The notes: generated from the sequence alone by a model not told the origin. A DNA stretch of 64,000 nt from Mumia sp. Pv4-285 (GCF_041320275.1 NZ_CP162023.1:1550001-1614000), one strand, 5' to 3'; positions 18,519 through 27,160 are shown, counted from the first letter of the stretch. Translations and numbers: made by a program.

Positions 18519-19862
18519 ATGACAAATCCCACGTACGTCGAGGTCGAGCGCGCGCTGCTCGCACGCTGGCCTGAGTCGAAGCTCGAGCCGTCGCTGGACC
18601 GCATCCGCGCCCTGTGCCGGTTGATGGGCGACCCTCAGACCGCCTACCCGGTGATCCAGCTCACCGGCACCAACGGCAAGACCTCGACCGGCCGCATGAT
18701 CGACGCGCTCCTGCGGGGCCTCGGTCTGCGGACCGGCCGGTTCACGAGTCCTCACCTGGTCTCGATGACCGAGCGGATCAGCATCGACGGCGAGCCGCTG
18801 AGCGAGGAGCTGTTCGTCGAGGCGTACGCCGACGTCGCCGCATACGCGCAGGTCGTCGACGACAGCCAGCCGATCCCGCTGTCGTACTTCGAGCTGATGG
18901 TCGGCATCGCCTACCAGGCGTTCGCCGACGCGCCCGTGGACGCCGCCGTCGTCGAGGTCGGCATGGGCGGCACCTGGGACGCGACCAACGTCGTCGACGC
19001 CTCGGTCGCCGTCATCACGCCGGTCGACGTGGACCACTCCCGCTACCTCGGTGACACGCCGGGGGCCATCGCGGTGGAGAAGGCCGGGATCATCAAGCCC
19101 GGCGCCCAGGTCGTCGTCGCGCGCCAGCCCGAGGACGCCGCGGCCGAGATCTTCGCGCGCGTCAACGAGGTCGGGGCCACGCTGCACCGCGAGGGCGTCG
19201 ACTTCGGCATCACTGAGCGGACGCCCGCGCTCGCCGGCCAGATGCTGACCATCCAAGGCATCGGCGCGACGTACGACGAGGTGTTCCTCCCGTTGTTCGG
19301 CGCGCACCAGGCCGACAACGCGGCGTACGCGCTGGCAGCCGTCGAGGTGTTCACGGGCGGCAAGGAGCTCGACGTCCAGATCGTCCGGGACGCGTTCGCC
19401 GAGGTGACGTCTCCCGGGCGTCTCGAGGTCGTACGCCGCAGTCCCGCCGTCGTCCTCGACGCCGCGCACAACCCGGCGGGCGCACGCGCGGCGGCCGAGG
19501 CGATCCAGGAGGCGTTCTCGTTCACGCCGCTGATCGGCGTGGTCGGCGTGATGGCCGACAAGGAGGTCGACGAGATCCTCCAGGCGTTCGAGCCCGTGAT
19601 GGCCGAGATCGTCTGCACGCAGAACGCGACCGACCGCGCGATGCCGGCGGCCGAGCTGGCCGACGTGGCAGAGGGCATCTTCGGCAACGACCGCGTCCAC
19701 GTCGCGAAGGCGCTGCCCGACGCGATCGAGAAGGCGGTCTCGTTGGCGGAGAGCGAGCGGTACGGCGAGGGTGTCGGCAGCGGCGGCGTCCTCGTGACCG
19801 GTTCCGTGGTGACCGTAGGAGAGGCGCGCGTCCTGCTCGTGCCGAAGGAGTCGAAGTCCTGA
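18519..19862 (+). CDS. folC: Bifunctional folylpolyglutamate synthase / dihydrofolate synthase
   Basis: 447 aa from ATG at 18519. Adds glutamate to dihydropteroate and folates. The ATP loop TGTNGKTSTG is near residue 50, followed by TSPHLVSMTERI. VEVGMGGTWDATN and VVLDAAHNPAGA (Mur-ligase C-terminal domain) complete the signature. A GATACT hexamer lies 8 nt before the ATG, so the gene may be leaderless. It overlaps the next gene by 1 nt (TGATG) and is divergent from the MMPL gene. Confidence 0.95.
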   Translation: MTNPTYVEVERALLARWPESKLEPSLDRIRALCRLMGDPQTAYPVIQLTGTNGKTSTGRMIDALLRGLGLRTGRFTSPHLVSMTERISIDGEPLSEELFVEAYADVAAYAQVVDDSQPIPLSYFELMVGIAYQAFADAPVDAAVVEVGMGGTWDATNVVDASVAVITPVDVDHSRYLGDTPGAIAVEKAGIIKPGAQVVVARQPEDAAAEIFARVNEVGATLHREGVDFGITERTPALAGQMLTIQGIGATYDEVFLPLFGAHQADNAAYALAAVEVFTGGKELDVQIVRDAFAEVTSPGRLEVVRRSPAVVLDAAHNPAGARAAAEAIQEAFSFTPLIGVVGVMADKEVDEILQAFEPVMAEIVCTQNATDRAMPAAELADVAEGIFGNDRVHVAKALPDAIEKAVSLAESERYGEGVGSGGVLVTGSVVTVGEARVLLVPKESKS

Positions 19863-20200
19863 TGCGCGGAATGTGTGCCGGAGTCCTGTTCTTCGAGGCG
19901 ATCGTGCTCGCGCTCGCGACGCCGGTGATGATCCAGGTGGAGGGCGTCTCGCCGGCGGTCGCGGCGTCGTACGGCCTGGGACTGGCGGCACTCGCCCTCG
20001 TCACGTCGGGTCTGCTGCGGTTCCCGTGGGCGTACGGCCTCGGCTGGCTCGTCCAGGTCGGTGCCGTCGCCATGGGCTTCCTGCTTCCCATCGCCTTCTT
20101 CGTGGGCGGCATGTTCGCCGCGATCTGGGCGACGGCGTGGGTGCTGGGTCGCCGGATCGAGCGCGACCGTGCCGCGAACCCGGAGTTCTACGCCCGCTGA
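19862..20200 (+). CDS. DUF4233-type small membrane protein
   Basis: 112 aa, four predicted transmembrane segments (FFEAIVLALATPVMI, then SYGLGLAALALVTSGLL, then GWLVQVGAVAMGFLLPIAFF, then FAAIWATAWVLG). The C-terminal tail ERDRAANPEFY is cytoplasmic and charged. Its start overlaps the folC stop by 1 nt, so the two are translationally coupled. The folC-DUF4233-ndk order is common in actinobacteria. The function is unknown. Confidence 0.88.
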   Translation: MRGMCAGVLFFEAIVLALATPVMIQVEGVSPAVAASYGLGLAALALVTSGLLRFPWAYGLGWLVQVGAVAMGFLLPIAFFVGGMFAAIWATAWVLGRRIERDRAANPEFYAR

Positions 20201-20223
20201 GGTTCGCTCCGGACGCTGCTCGC

Positions 20224-20239
20224 TAGTCTGTGCACCATG
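20224..20239 (+). promoter_or_regulatory. -10 hexamer for leaderless transcription of ndk
   Basis: TAGTCT (20224-20229), 7 nt, then ATG at 20237. No ribosome binding site. Confidence 0.55.
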
Positions 20240-20647
20240 TCCGAACGCACCCTGGTCCTGCTCAAGCCCGACGCCGTCCGCCGTGGTCTCATCGGTGAGA
20301 TCCTCGGCCGCTACGAGGCGAAGGGCCTCGGCGTCGTCGCGATGTGGTTCGGCACGATCGACGGTGACAAGGCCGACGCGCACTACGCCGAGCACGTGGA
20401 GCGCGACTTCTATCCGCCGCTGCGTGCGTTCGTGACGTCCGGCCCGATGGCGGCCATGGTCCTCGAGGGCGACGCGGCCGTCGAGGTCGTGCGGCTGCTC
20501 AACGGTGCCACCAACGGCGTGGTCGCCGCACCCGGCACGATCCGCGGTGACCTCTCGCTCTCGAACCGCGAGAACCTGGTCCACGGATCCGACTCGGCCG
20601 AGTCCGCGGAGCGTGAGATCGCGCTCTGGTTCCCCGAGCTGGGCTGA
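20237..20647 (+). CDS. ndk: Nucleoside diphosphate kinase
   Basis: 136 aa. Transfers the gamma-phosphate between nucleoside triphosphates and diphosphates through a phosphohistidine. The active-site motif NLVHGSDS contains His116. The N-terminus TLVLLKPDAVRRGLIGEI is typical. Full length. It appears to have its own leaderless promoter, although it follows folC-DUF4233 by only 36 nt. Confidence 0.97.
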   Translation: MSERTLVLLKPDAVRRGLIGEILGRYEAKGLGVVAMWFGTIDGDKADAHYAEHVERDFYPPLRAFVTSGPMAAMVLEGDAAVEVVRLLNGATNGVVAAPGTIRGDLSLSNRENLVHGSDSAESAEREIALWFPELG

Positions 20648-20663
20648 CCGCCGCGGCGCTCCG

Positions 20664-20751
20664 CGTTTGAGGTGCTCACACCTCAAGCGCGGCGGGCGCA
20701 CCTCATCTGAGAGGTGCCCTGAAGGTGTTCGGGGTGTGAGCACCTCAAACG
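20664..20751. repeat. 19-bp inverted repeat with a GAGGTG/CACCTC array
   Basis: Perfect 19-bp arms, CGTTTGAGGTGCTCACACC (20664-20682) and its complement (20733-20751), are separated by 50 bp. The hexamer GAGGTG or its complement occurs five times (20669, 20679, 20699, 20711, 20741). These also form two internal hairpins (20668-20685 and 20698-20717). It may terminate ndk, act as an operator array, or be a decayed repeat element. Confidence 0.75.
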
Positions 20752-20791
20752 GGGGAGACGGCGCAGCCGGGAGGGCATCAGCTGTCAGGAT

Positions 20792-20801
20792 CTTGCGCAA
20801 G
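20792..20801. promoter_or_regulatory. Candidate LacI-family operator
   Basis: The perfect palindrome CTTGCGCAAG has the central CG typical of LacI/GalR operators and lies 52 nt upstream of the lacI-type start. Related TTGCG sequences occur at 21856 and 21886 before the glycosidase gene. Confidence 0.5.
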
Positions 20802-20841
20802 TTTTGACGTCTCATTGCAGACAGCTGGCGCTCTGCGCGGC

Positions 20842-20856
20842 TAGGGTTCCGTCATG
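20842..20856 (+). promoter_or_regulatory. -10 hexamer for leaderless transcription of the LacI-type gene
   Basis: TAGGGT (20842-20847), 6 nt, then ATG at 20854. No ribosome binding site. Confidence 0.55.
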
Positions 20857-21867
20857 GCACGACGAATCGCCGAGGTGGCCGCCCGAGCCGGAGTCAGCGA
20901 GGCGACGGTCAGCCGCGTGCTCAACGGCAAGCCGGGTGTCTCCGACGCCACCCGCTCCACGGTGCTCACGGCGCTCGACGTGCTCGGGTACGAGCGCCCG
21001 ACCAAGCTGCGCGGCGAGCGGGCCCGCCTTGTGGGGCTGGTGCTGCCCGAGCTGCAGAACCCGATCTTCCCGGCGCTCGCCGAGGTCGTGGGCGCACACC
21101 TGGCGCAGCACGGCCTGACCCCGGTCCTCTGCACCCGGACGGCAGGCGGGGTGGGGGAGTCCGAGTACGTCGACCTCCTCCTCGAGCAGCAGGTCGCCGG
21201 GGTCGTGTTCGCCGGTGGTGACTACAGCCAGGCCGACGCGGACCACTCGCACTACGAGCGGCTGGTGAACCGCAAGCTGCCGGCCGTGCTGATCAACGCG
21301 GCGATCGACGACCTGGCGTTTCCCCGGGTGGTCTGCGACGACGCGATCGCGGCGGAGCAGGCCGTCGGGCACCTGCTGTCGCTCGGGCACACCCGGATCG
21401 GGTTCGTGCTCGGCCCCTCGGACCACGTGCCGTCCGAGCACAAGCTCGCCGCTGCCGTCCAGGTGCTGGAGCGCGCCGGCACGCCGTACTCGCCGGAGCT
21501 GGTGGAGCGCAGCCTCTACTCCCTCCAGAGCGGCCAGGCGGCGGCGACGAGGCTCCTCCAGCGCGGCGTGACCGGCATCGTCTGTGCGAGCGACCCTCTC
21601 GCGCTCGGGGCGATCCGGGCGGTGAGGCGGCTCCGTCTCGACGTCCCCGGCGACGTCTCCGTCGTCGGCTACGACGACTCGGCGTTCATGAGTGCCACCG
21701 ACCCGCCGCTCACCACCGTCCGGCAGCCCATCGAAGCCATGGGGCGGGCTGCGATCACGCTCCTCCTGCGTCAGATCGCGGGTGCGCCGACGCCGCCGGA
21801 GGACATCTACTTCGAGCCTGAACTTGTCGTACGTCAGTCAACCGGCGCTGCAAAGTTGCGAAATTAA
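20854..21867 (+). CDS. LacI-family transcriptional regulator of the alpha-glucoside locus
   Basis: 337 aa. The N-terminal helix-turn-helix and hinge (IAEVAARAGVSEATVSRVLN) are those of LacI/GalR. The rest is a periplasmic-binding-like sugar-sensing domain with VVCDDAIAAEQAVGHLLSLG and SVVGYDDSAFMSATDPPLTT. Position upstream of a GH13 glycosidase and a sugar ABC transporter implies that it represses them until the sugar, probably an alpha-glucoside, binds. Autoregulation is likely through CTTGCGCAAG upstream. Confidence 0.93.
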   Translation: MARRIAEVAARAGVSEATVSRVLNGKPGVSDATRSTVLTALDVLGYERPTKLRGERARLVGLVLPELQNPIFPALAEVVGAHLAQHGLTPVLCTRTAGGVGESEYVDLLLEQQVAGVVFAGGDYSQADADHSHYERLVNRKLPAVLINAAIDDLAFPRVVCDDAIAAEQAVGHLLSLGHTRIGFVLGPSDHVPSEHKLAAAVQVLERAGTPYSPELVERSLYSLQSGQAAATRLLQRGVTGIVCASDPLALGAIRAVRRLRLDVPGDVSVVGYDDSAFMSATDPPLTTVRQPIEAMGRAAITLLLRQIAGAPTPPEDIYFEPELVVRQSTGAAKLRN

Positions 21868-21885
21868 TTACATCCTGTCGAGTTC

Positions 21886-21915
21886 TTGCGGCTCGATGAT
21901 CAGCCCGCGTAGCCT
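21886..21915 (+). promoter_or_regulatory. Promoter of the GH13 gene
   Basis: TTGCGG (21886-21891), 18 nt, TAGCCT (21910-21915). The -35 overlaps a TTGCG half-site like that of the proposed LacI operator. A second site, TTGCGAAA, lies at 21856-21863 in the 3' end of the regulator gene. Confidence 0.55.
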
Positions 21916-21932
21916 CTCGTTCACCTTCGAGA

Positions 21933-23648
21933 GTGAGGCGGGTCACAGTGACAGCACGACGTGCGGCCGATCGGGCTGCCGTACATCCCGAGTCCCCAGC
22001 GGTGGACCCCGCTGCCGGACGGGACGCCGAGTGGTGGCGCAGCGCGGCGATCTACCAGGTCTACCCGCGCAGCTTCGCCGACTCCGACGGTGACGGCACG
22101 GGCGACCTCGCCGGCGTCCGCAGCCGCCTGCCGTACCTGCGCGACCTCGGCGTCGACGCGATCTGGTTCACCCCGTGGTACCCGTCGCCGATGGCCGACG
22201 GCGGGTACGACGTCGCCGACTACCGCGCGATCGATCCGGCGTTCGGGAGTCTCGACGAGGCTGAGCGCCTGATCGACGACGCGCTCGACTTCGGCATCCG
22301 GACCATCATCGACGTCGTCCCGAACCACATCTCCGACGCCCACGAGTGGTTCCGCGCGGCGCTCGCCGCCGAGCCCGGCTCGCCCGAGCGCGACCGGTTC
22401 TGGTTCCGCCCCGGACGCGGCGAGGGCGGCGCGGAGCCACCGAACTCCTGGACCTCGGAGTTCGGCGGACCGTCGTGGTCACGCGCTCAGCGTCCGGACG
22501 GGACGCCCGAGGAGTGGTACCTGCACCTCTTCTCCGCCGAGCAGCCGGACCTCAACTGGGGTCACCCCGACGTCCGGCAGGAGTACGAGGACGTCCTCCG
22601 CTTCTGGTTCGACCGCGGCGTCTCCGGCGTACGGATCGACTCGGCCGCCCTGCTCGCCAAGGACGCGAACTTGCCGGAGGTGCCGACGACCCCCGGACCG
22701 GGCGCGCACCCGTACGTCGACCGCGACGAGCTGCAGGAGATCTACCGCAGCTGGCGCAAGATCGCGGAGTCGTACGGCGGTGACCGTGCGCTCATCGGTG
22801 AGATCTGGCTGCCCGACACCGAGCGGTTCGCGCGCTACCTCGAGCCGGACGTTCTCCACACGGCGTTCAACTTCGACTACATGGCCGCTCCGTGGGACGC
22901 CGAGCGGCTGCGGTCGTCGATCGACAAGACGCTCGACATGCACGCGAAGGTCGGCGCGCCGGCCACCTGGGTGCTGTCGAACCACGACGTCACGCGGCCG
23001 GTCACGCGCTACGGCCGCGCGGACACGGCGTTCGCGTTCGCGTCCAAGCGGTTCAGCACGCCGACCGACCCCGTGCTCGGCAGGCGCCGGGCCCGGGCCG
23101 CAGCGCTGCTCGCCATGGCGCTGCCCGGGTCGTACTACATCTTCCAGGGAGAGGAGCTCGGTCTGCCCGAGGTCGAGGACATCCCCCTCGACCGGCTCCA
23201 GGACCCGATGTTCTTCCGGTCGGACGGTGTCGACCCCGGCCGGGACGGCTGCCGGGTCCCGCTGCCGTGGTCGGGGGACGCGCGGCCGTACGGGTTCGGG
23301 CCGGGTGGCTCGGACACGTGGCTCCCGCAGCCCGACGACTGGGCGGCCCTGACGGCCGAGGCGCAGTCCTCCGACCCCACCTCGATGCTCTCCCTCTATC
23401 GGGTCGCACTCCTGATCCGACGAACCCATCCCGACCTCGGCGACGGGCCGATGTCGTGGCTGGACCCACTCCCGGGGGTGCTCGCCTTCACCCGGGGCGA
23501 CTCCTTCGCCTGCGTCGCCAACCTCACCGACACGCCGGTCGACCTGCTCGCCAACGATCAGATCTGGGTCGCCAGCTCCGCCCTGGAAGGAGGTCGCCTT
23601 CCGGCGGACGCCACCGCCTGGCTGAGGCTCCCGCCCGCTCCCGCGTGA
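21933..23648 (+). CDS. GH13 alpha-glucosidase / oligo-1,6-glucosidase
   Basis: 571 aa from GTG at 21933. A second in-frame GTG at 21948 has a better ribosome binding site (GAGG, 8 nt). Retaining alpha-glucosidase with a TIM barrel. IYQVYPRSFADSDGDGTGD marks the alpha-glucosidase subgroup. The catalytic nucleophile is Asp236 in GVRIDS, the acid/base Glu290 in IGEIWLPD, and the transition-state Asp is Asp352 in LSNHDVTR. There is no signal peptide, so it cleaves imported oligosaccharides inside the cell. It lies 65 nt after the LacI-type gene and 81 nt before the ABC binding protein. Confidence 0.93.
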   Translation: MRRVTVTARRAADRAAVHPESPAVDPAAGRDAEWWRSAAIYQVYPRSFADSDGDGTGDLAGVRSRLPYLRDLGVDAIWFTPWYPSPMADGGYDVADYRAIDPAFGSLDEAERLIDDALDFGIRTIIDVVPNHISDAHEWFRAALAAEPGSPERDRFWFRPGRGEGGAEPPNSWTSEFGGPSWSRAQRPDGTPEEWYLHLFSAEQPDLNWGHPDVRQEYEDVLRFWFDRGVSGVRIDSAALLAKDANLPEVPTTPGPGAHPYVDRDELQEIYRSWRKIAESYGGDRALIGEIWLPDTERFARYLEPDVLHTAFNFDYMAAPWDAERLRSSIDKTLDMHAKVGAPATWVLSNHDVTRPVTRYGRADTAFAFASKRFSTPTDPVLGRRRARAAALLAMALPGSYYIFQGEELGLPEVEDIPLDRLQDPMFFRSDGVDPGRDGCRVPLPWSGDARPYGFGPGGSDTWLPQPDDWAALTAEAQSSDPTSMLSLYRVALLIRRTHPDLGDGPMSWLDPLPGVLAFTRGDSFACVANLTDTPVDLLANDQIWVASSALEGGRLPADATAWLRLPPAPA

Positions 23649-23729
23649 CGGACACGCGGCCCACCTCCACCTCCCATCGAACCGTGCATCCCGTGGACGG
23701 AAGTCGTCCACCCACGAAGGAGAAGTTCC

Positions 23730-25100
23730 ATGAAGCAGCACCGGAAGCGGATCGCGGCGATCGTCGCCGTGGCCGCCTCGGCGTCCGTCCTCGCGGCCTG
23801 CGGGTCCGGCGACGACGACGCCGAGGCGGACGGAAAGGTCACCATCACCGTCGAGGGCTGGCGCCCCGGCGACGAGCAGGCGACCGCGGACTCCGTCAAG
23901 AATCTCGTCAAGGAGTTCAACAAGGCCAACCCTGACATCGTCGTCGAGCCCAAGGAGTGGGAGTGGAAGGCCGAGACCTTCCCGGCGCAGCTCGCGGGCG
24001 GCACGCTGCCGACGACGTTCCGGGTGCCGTTCACCGACACCCTCGGGCTCGTCCAGCGCCAGCAGATCGCCGACGTCACCGATCAGGTGCAGGCGCTGCC
24101 GTACGCCGACAGCTTCAACGAGAGCGTGCTCGCCGCGGCCCAGGACGCCGAGGGCAACATCTACGGCCTCCCGAGCGACGTGTACGGGATGGGCCTGCAC
24201 TACAACCGTGAGCTGTTCGAGCAGGCCGGTCTCGACCCCGACAAGCCTCCGACGACCTGGGACGAGGTGCAGCAGTACGCGAAGCAGATCACCGACGAGA
24301 CCGGTCAGCCGGGCTACGCCCAGATGACCAAGGACAACACCGGCGGCTGGCTGCTGACCACCCTGACCTACGCCCACGGCGGCCGCATCGAGGAGACCGA
24401 CGGCGAGGAGACCAAGGCCGTCATCGACAACCCGGAGACCGCGGAGGTCCTCGAGCGTCTGCACGAGATGCGTTGGGACGACAAGTCGATGGGCAGCAAC
24501 CTGCTCCTCGACTGGGCCGGGATCAACCAGGCGTTCGCGGCCGGCAAGGTCGGGATGTACGTCGGTGGCTCGGACGTCTACAACGCGCTGGTGACGACGA
24601 ACAGCATCAAGCCGGAGACGTACGGCCTCACGACCGTGCCGCTCACCGACAGCCCGGACGCCGGCATCCTCGGCGGTGGCTCCGTCTCCGTCGTCAACGC
24701 GAAGGCCAGCAAGGCGGAGAAGGAGGCCGCGGTGAAGTGGAACGACTTCTTCCGCGTCCGCAAGCTCGTCGAGGAGGACGCGGCGGTCCTCGACGCCAAG
24801 ACGTTGGCGGAGAGCGATCAGCCGATCGGCACCCCGCTCCTCCCGGTGTTCGACGAGGAGACGTGGAAGCAGCAGCGCGAGTGGATCGCCGACTACATCA
24901 ACGTCCCCGTCGACCAGATGACCGGTTTCACCGACAACATCTTCGACCAGGACCTCGTCGCCGAACCGCCCTCGCACACGCAAGAGGTGTACGGGGTGCT
25001 CGACGCTGTGGTGCAGAAGGTGCTCAGTGACGAGAATGCCGACATCGCCGACCTGCTGAAGAACGCGAACGACGAGGCCGACCGGATCCTGGCGCAGTGA
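23730..25100 (+). CDS. Sugar ABC transporter substrate-binding lipoprotein
   Basis: 456 aa. Lipoprotein signal MKQHRKRIAAIVAVAASASV ending in the lipobox LAAC with Cys24, so it is anchored on the outer face of the membrane. A family 1 extracellular solute-binding protein, similar in architecture to maltose or alpha-glucoside binders. The ATG follows GAAGGAGAAG. A small hairpin (23693-23699 with 23705-23711) lies just before that site. It is separated from the permease gene by a strong hairpin that probably favours excess binding protein. Confidence 0.92.
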   Translation: MKQHRKRIAAIVAVAASASVLAACGSGDDDAEADGKVTITVEGWRPGDEQATADSVKNLVKEFNKANPDIVVEPKEWEWKAETFPAQLAGGTLPTTFRVPFTDTLGLVQRQQIADVTDQVQALPYADSFNESVLAAAQDAEGNIYGLPSDVYGMGLHYNRELFEQAGLDPDKPPTTWDEVQQYAKQITDETGQPGYAQMTKDNTGGWLLTTLTYAHGGRIEETDGEETKAVIDNPETAEVLERLHEMRWDDKSMGSNLLLDWAGINQAFAAGKVGMYVGGSDVYNALVTTNSIKPETYGLTTVPLTDSPDAGILGGGSVSVVNAKASKAEKEAAVKWNDFFRVRKLVEEDAAVLDAKTLAESDQPIGTPLLPVFDEETWKQQREWIADYINVPVDQMTGFTDNIFDQDLVAEPPSHTQEVYGVLDAVVQKVLSDENADIADLLKNANDEADRILAQ

Positions 25101-25105
25101 TCCGA

Positions 25106-25143
25106 CGGGTCGCGCCACGGGTCCCCAGCCGTGGCGCGACCCG
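25106..25143 (+). terminator. Hairpin between the binding-protein and permease genes
   Basis: Perfect 15-bp stem (25106-25120 with 25129-25143, 8-nt loop GTCCCCAG), 5 nt after the stop of the binding-protein gene. It is probably a partial terminator or an mRNA 3'-end stabiliser that raises the binding protein over the permeases. Confidence 0.7.
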
Positions 25144-25176
25144 CTCACCGTCCGCTCCACCTCCCCGAGGAGTCGC

Positions 25177-26106
25177 ATGACCGCCGCCGCTCCACCCCGT
25201 CGCCGTCCGCGCCGATCTCCCGCCGCGTGGGTCCGCGGAGGAGGGCTCAGCACGGTCGTCCTGCTGCTCCCGATGCTGCTCGCGTTCGGACTGTTCTCGT
25301 GGTGGCCGATCCTCCGCTCGTTCGTGATGAGCCTCCAGGTCACGAACCTCGTCGGCCCCGCCGAGTGGGTCGGCCTCGACAACTTCCAGGCCGTGCTCGC
25401 CGATCCCATGCTCGGTACGGCGCTCTGGAACACGTTCTACTTCGCGCTGCTCGCGCTGATCTTCGGCTATCCCGTGCCCTTGGTCCTCGCGGTCCTGATG
25501 AGCGACCTGCGGCGGAGCAAGGGGCTGTACTCGACGCTCGCGTACCTGCCGGTGGTCGTCCCGCCTGCGGTCGCGGTCCTGCTGTGGAAGTTCTTCTACG
25601 ACGCCAGCCCGAGCGGCGTCTTCAACACGATCCTCGGATGGGTCGGGCTCGGCCCGGTCCCGTGGCTCGAGGACACGGCGTGGGCGATGCCGTCGTTGGT
25701 GATCGAGGCGACGTGGGCCGCGGCCGGCGGCACGGTGATCATCTACCTCGCCGCCCTCGTGTCGGTGCCGCCGGAGCTGTACGACGCCGCCGAGATCGAC
25801 GGGTCCGGGATCTGGCGCAAGATCTGGCACGTGACGCTCCCGCAGATGCGGACGATCCTGCTGATCACGTTGGTCCTCCAGATCATCGGGACGGCGCAGG
25901 TGTTCCTGGAGCCGTACCTGTTCACCGACGGCGGCCCCGACAACTCGACGACCACCCTGCTGCTCCTGGTGTACGACTACGCCTTCGGCAACAGCCTGGG
26001 TGGCGACTACGGCAAGGCGACCGCGTTGAGCCTCATGCTGGCCGGCGCGCTCGCGATCCTCTCGGCGGTCTACTTCCGCCTGACCCGCAGGTGGAGCGAC
26101 TCATGA
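25177..26106 (+). CDS. Sugar ABC transporter permease (MalF type)
   Basis: 309 aa with six predicted membrane segments. The cytoplasmic EAA loop reads AAEIDGSGIWRKIWHVTLPQM and contacts the ATPase. Ribosome binding site GAGGAG. Its stop overlaps the next permease start by 4 nt (ATGA). It forms the heteromeric channel with the downstream permease. Confidence 0.93.
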   Translation: MTAAAPPRRRPRRSPAAWVRGGGLSTVVLLLPMLLAFGLFSWWPILRSFVMSLQVTNLVGPAEWVGLDNFQAVLADPMLGTALWNTFYFALLALIFGYPVPLVLAVLMSDLRRSKGLYSTLAYLPVVVPPAVAVLLWKFFYDASPSGVFNTILGWVGLGPVPWLEDTAWAMPSLVIEATWAAAGGTVIIYLAALVSVPPELYDAAEIDGSGIWRKIWHVTLPQMRTILLITLVLQIIGTAQVFLEPYLFTDGGPDNSTTTLLLLVYDYAFGNSLGGDYGKATALSLMLAGALAILSAVYFRLTRRWSDS

Positions 26107-27095
26107 GCCTCGACGCACCCAGCCGACCCGCCGAGGTCGTGGCGGCCGCGTCGGCGACCGCCGGTGCCGCAGCGGCGGGTTCGCGCCGGGCGACGCGCCG
26201 CGCACGCCGTACCGAGGACGCGTCGCGCGGCTTCACCTCGGGGCACGACCTCCGGAGACCACGCGTGCTCTGGACGCGGCGCGTCATCAACGCGCTGGTC
26301 CTCGTCGGTCTCGTCGTGGTCGCGCTCGGGCCGCTGCTGTGGCTCGCGAAGGCGGCGGTCACGCCGACGCAGGACACCCTGCGCAACCCGATGGCGCTGT
26401 TCCCGAACGGCGTCGACTGGGCCAACCTGAGCACGGCCTGGGTCGACCTCAACCTCGACCTGTACTTCCTCAACACGATCATCATTGCGCTCGGCTCGTG
26501 GCTGACCCAGATGGTGGTGGCGACGACCGGCGGCTACGTCCTGGCGATCGTGCGGCCCCGCTACGGCAGGGTCCTGTACGGGCTCGTGCTGGCGACGCTG
26601 TTCGTCCCGACGGTCGTGCTGCTGGTGCCGCTCTACCTGACGGTGCTCGACGTGCCGATCATCCACGTCTCGCTCCTCAACACCTTCTGGGGTGCGTTCC
26701 TGCCGGCGGGGGCGAGCGCGTTCAACGTCGTGCTGGTCAAGCGGTTCCTCGACAACCTGCCGCGGGAGATCATCGAGGCGGCGCGGGTCGACGGGGCGGG
26801 ACCGTTCCGGCTGTTCGTCTCGATCGTGCTGCCGATGTCGCGGCCGATCCTCGGTGTCGTGTCCGTGTTCGCGGTGCTGGCTGCGTGGAAGGACTTCCTC
26901 TGGCCCCTGCTGGTCCTGCCCGACCCGGAGATGCAGCCGCTGTCGGTCCGCCTGCCGACGCTCGCGCCCAAGACGGAGCTGGACGTGTTCCTCGCCGCCC
27001 TGCTGCTCTCCACGGCGGTCCCGATCGTCTTCTTCCTCGTGTTCCAGCGCTTCTTCCTCCGCGGCGGGGGGCTCGGCGGCGCGGTGAAGGGCTGA
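26103..27095 (+). CDS. Sugar ABC transporter permease (MalG type)
   Basis: 330 aa. The first 55 residues are an Ala/Arg-rich cytoplasmic extension unusual for the family, followed by six membrane segments. The EAA loop is EAARVDGAGPFRLFVSIVLP. The start ATG overlaps the previous stop by 4 nt. No ATPase gene follows. In many actinobacteria one shared ATPase (MsiK or MalK-like) energises several such transporters, and that is probably so here. Confidence 0.93.
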   Translation: MSLDAPSRPAEVVAAASATAGAAAAGSRRATRRARRTEDASRGFTSGHDLRRPRVLWTRRVINALVLVGLVVVALGPLLWLAKAAVTPTQDTLRNPMALFPNGVDWANLSTAWVDLNLDLYFLNTIIIALGSWLTQMVVATTGGYVLAIVRPRYGRVLYGLVLATLFVPTVVLLVPLYLTVLDVPIIHVSLLNTFWGAFLPAGASAFNVVLVKRFLDNLPREIIEAARVDGAGPFRLFVSIVLPMSRPILGVVSVFAVLAAWKDFLWPLLVLPDPEMQPLSVRLPTLAPKTELDVFLAALLLSTAVPIVFFLVFQRFFLRGGGLGGAVKG

Positions 27096-27160
27096 GCGGA
27101 CAGGACCGTCGGGCCCCGGCGCGTAGGGCGTGTCGGCCGAGGATGGCCGCGACGCCGACC

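Noticed and set aside
16406-18574. 722-codon open frame on the plus strand opposite the MMPL gene
   Set aside because: It is an antisense shadow produced by GC-rich codon positions. Its product is almost entirely Arg, Asp, Gly and His, with no domain, while the minus strand encodes a complete MMPL transporter.
22479-25433. 984-codon open frame on the minus strand
   Set aside because: It runs antisense across the GH13, binding-protein and permease genes, has a biased low-complexity composition and no RBS. The plus-strand genes carry all recognisable motifs.
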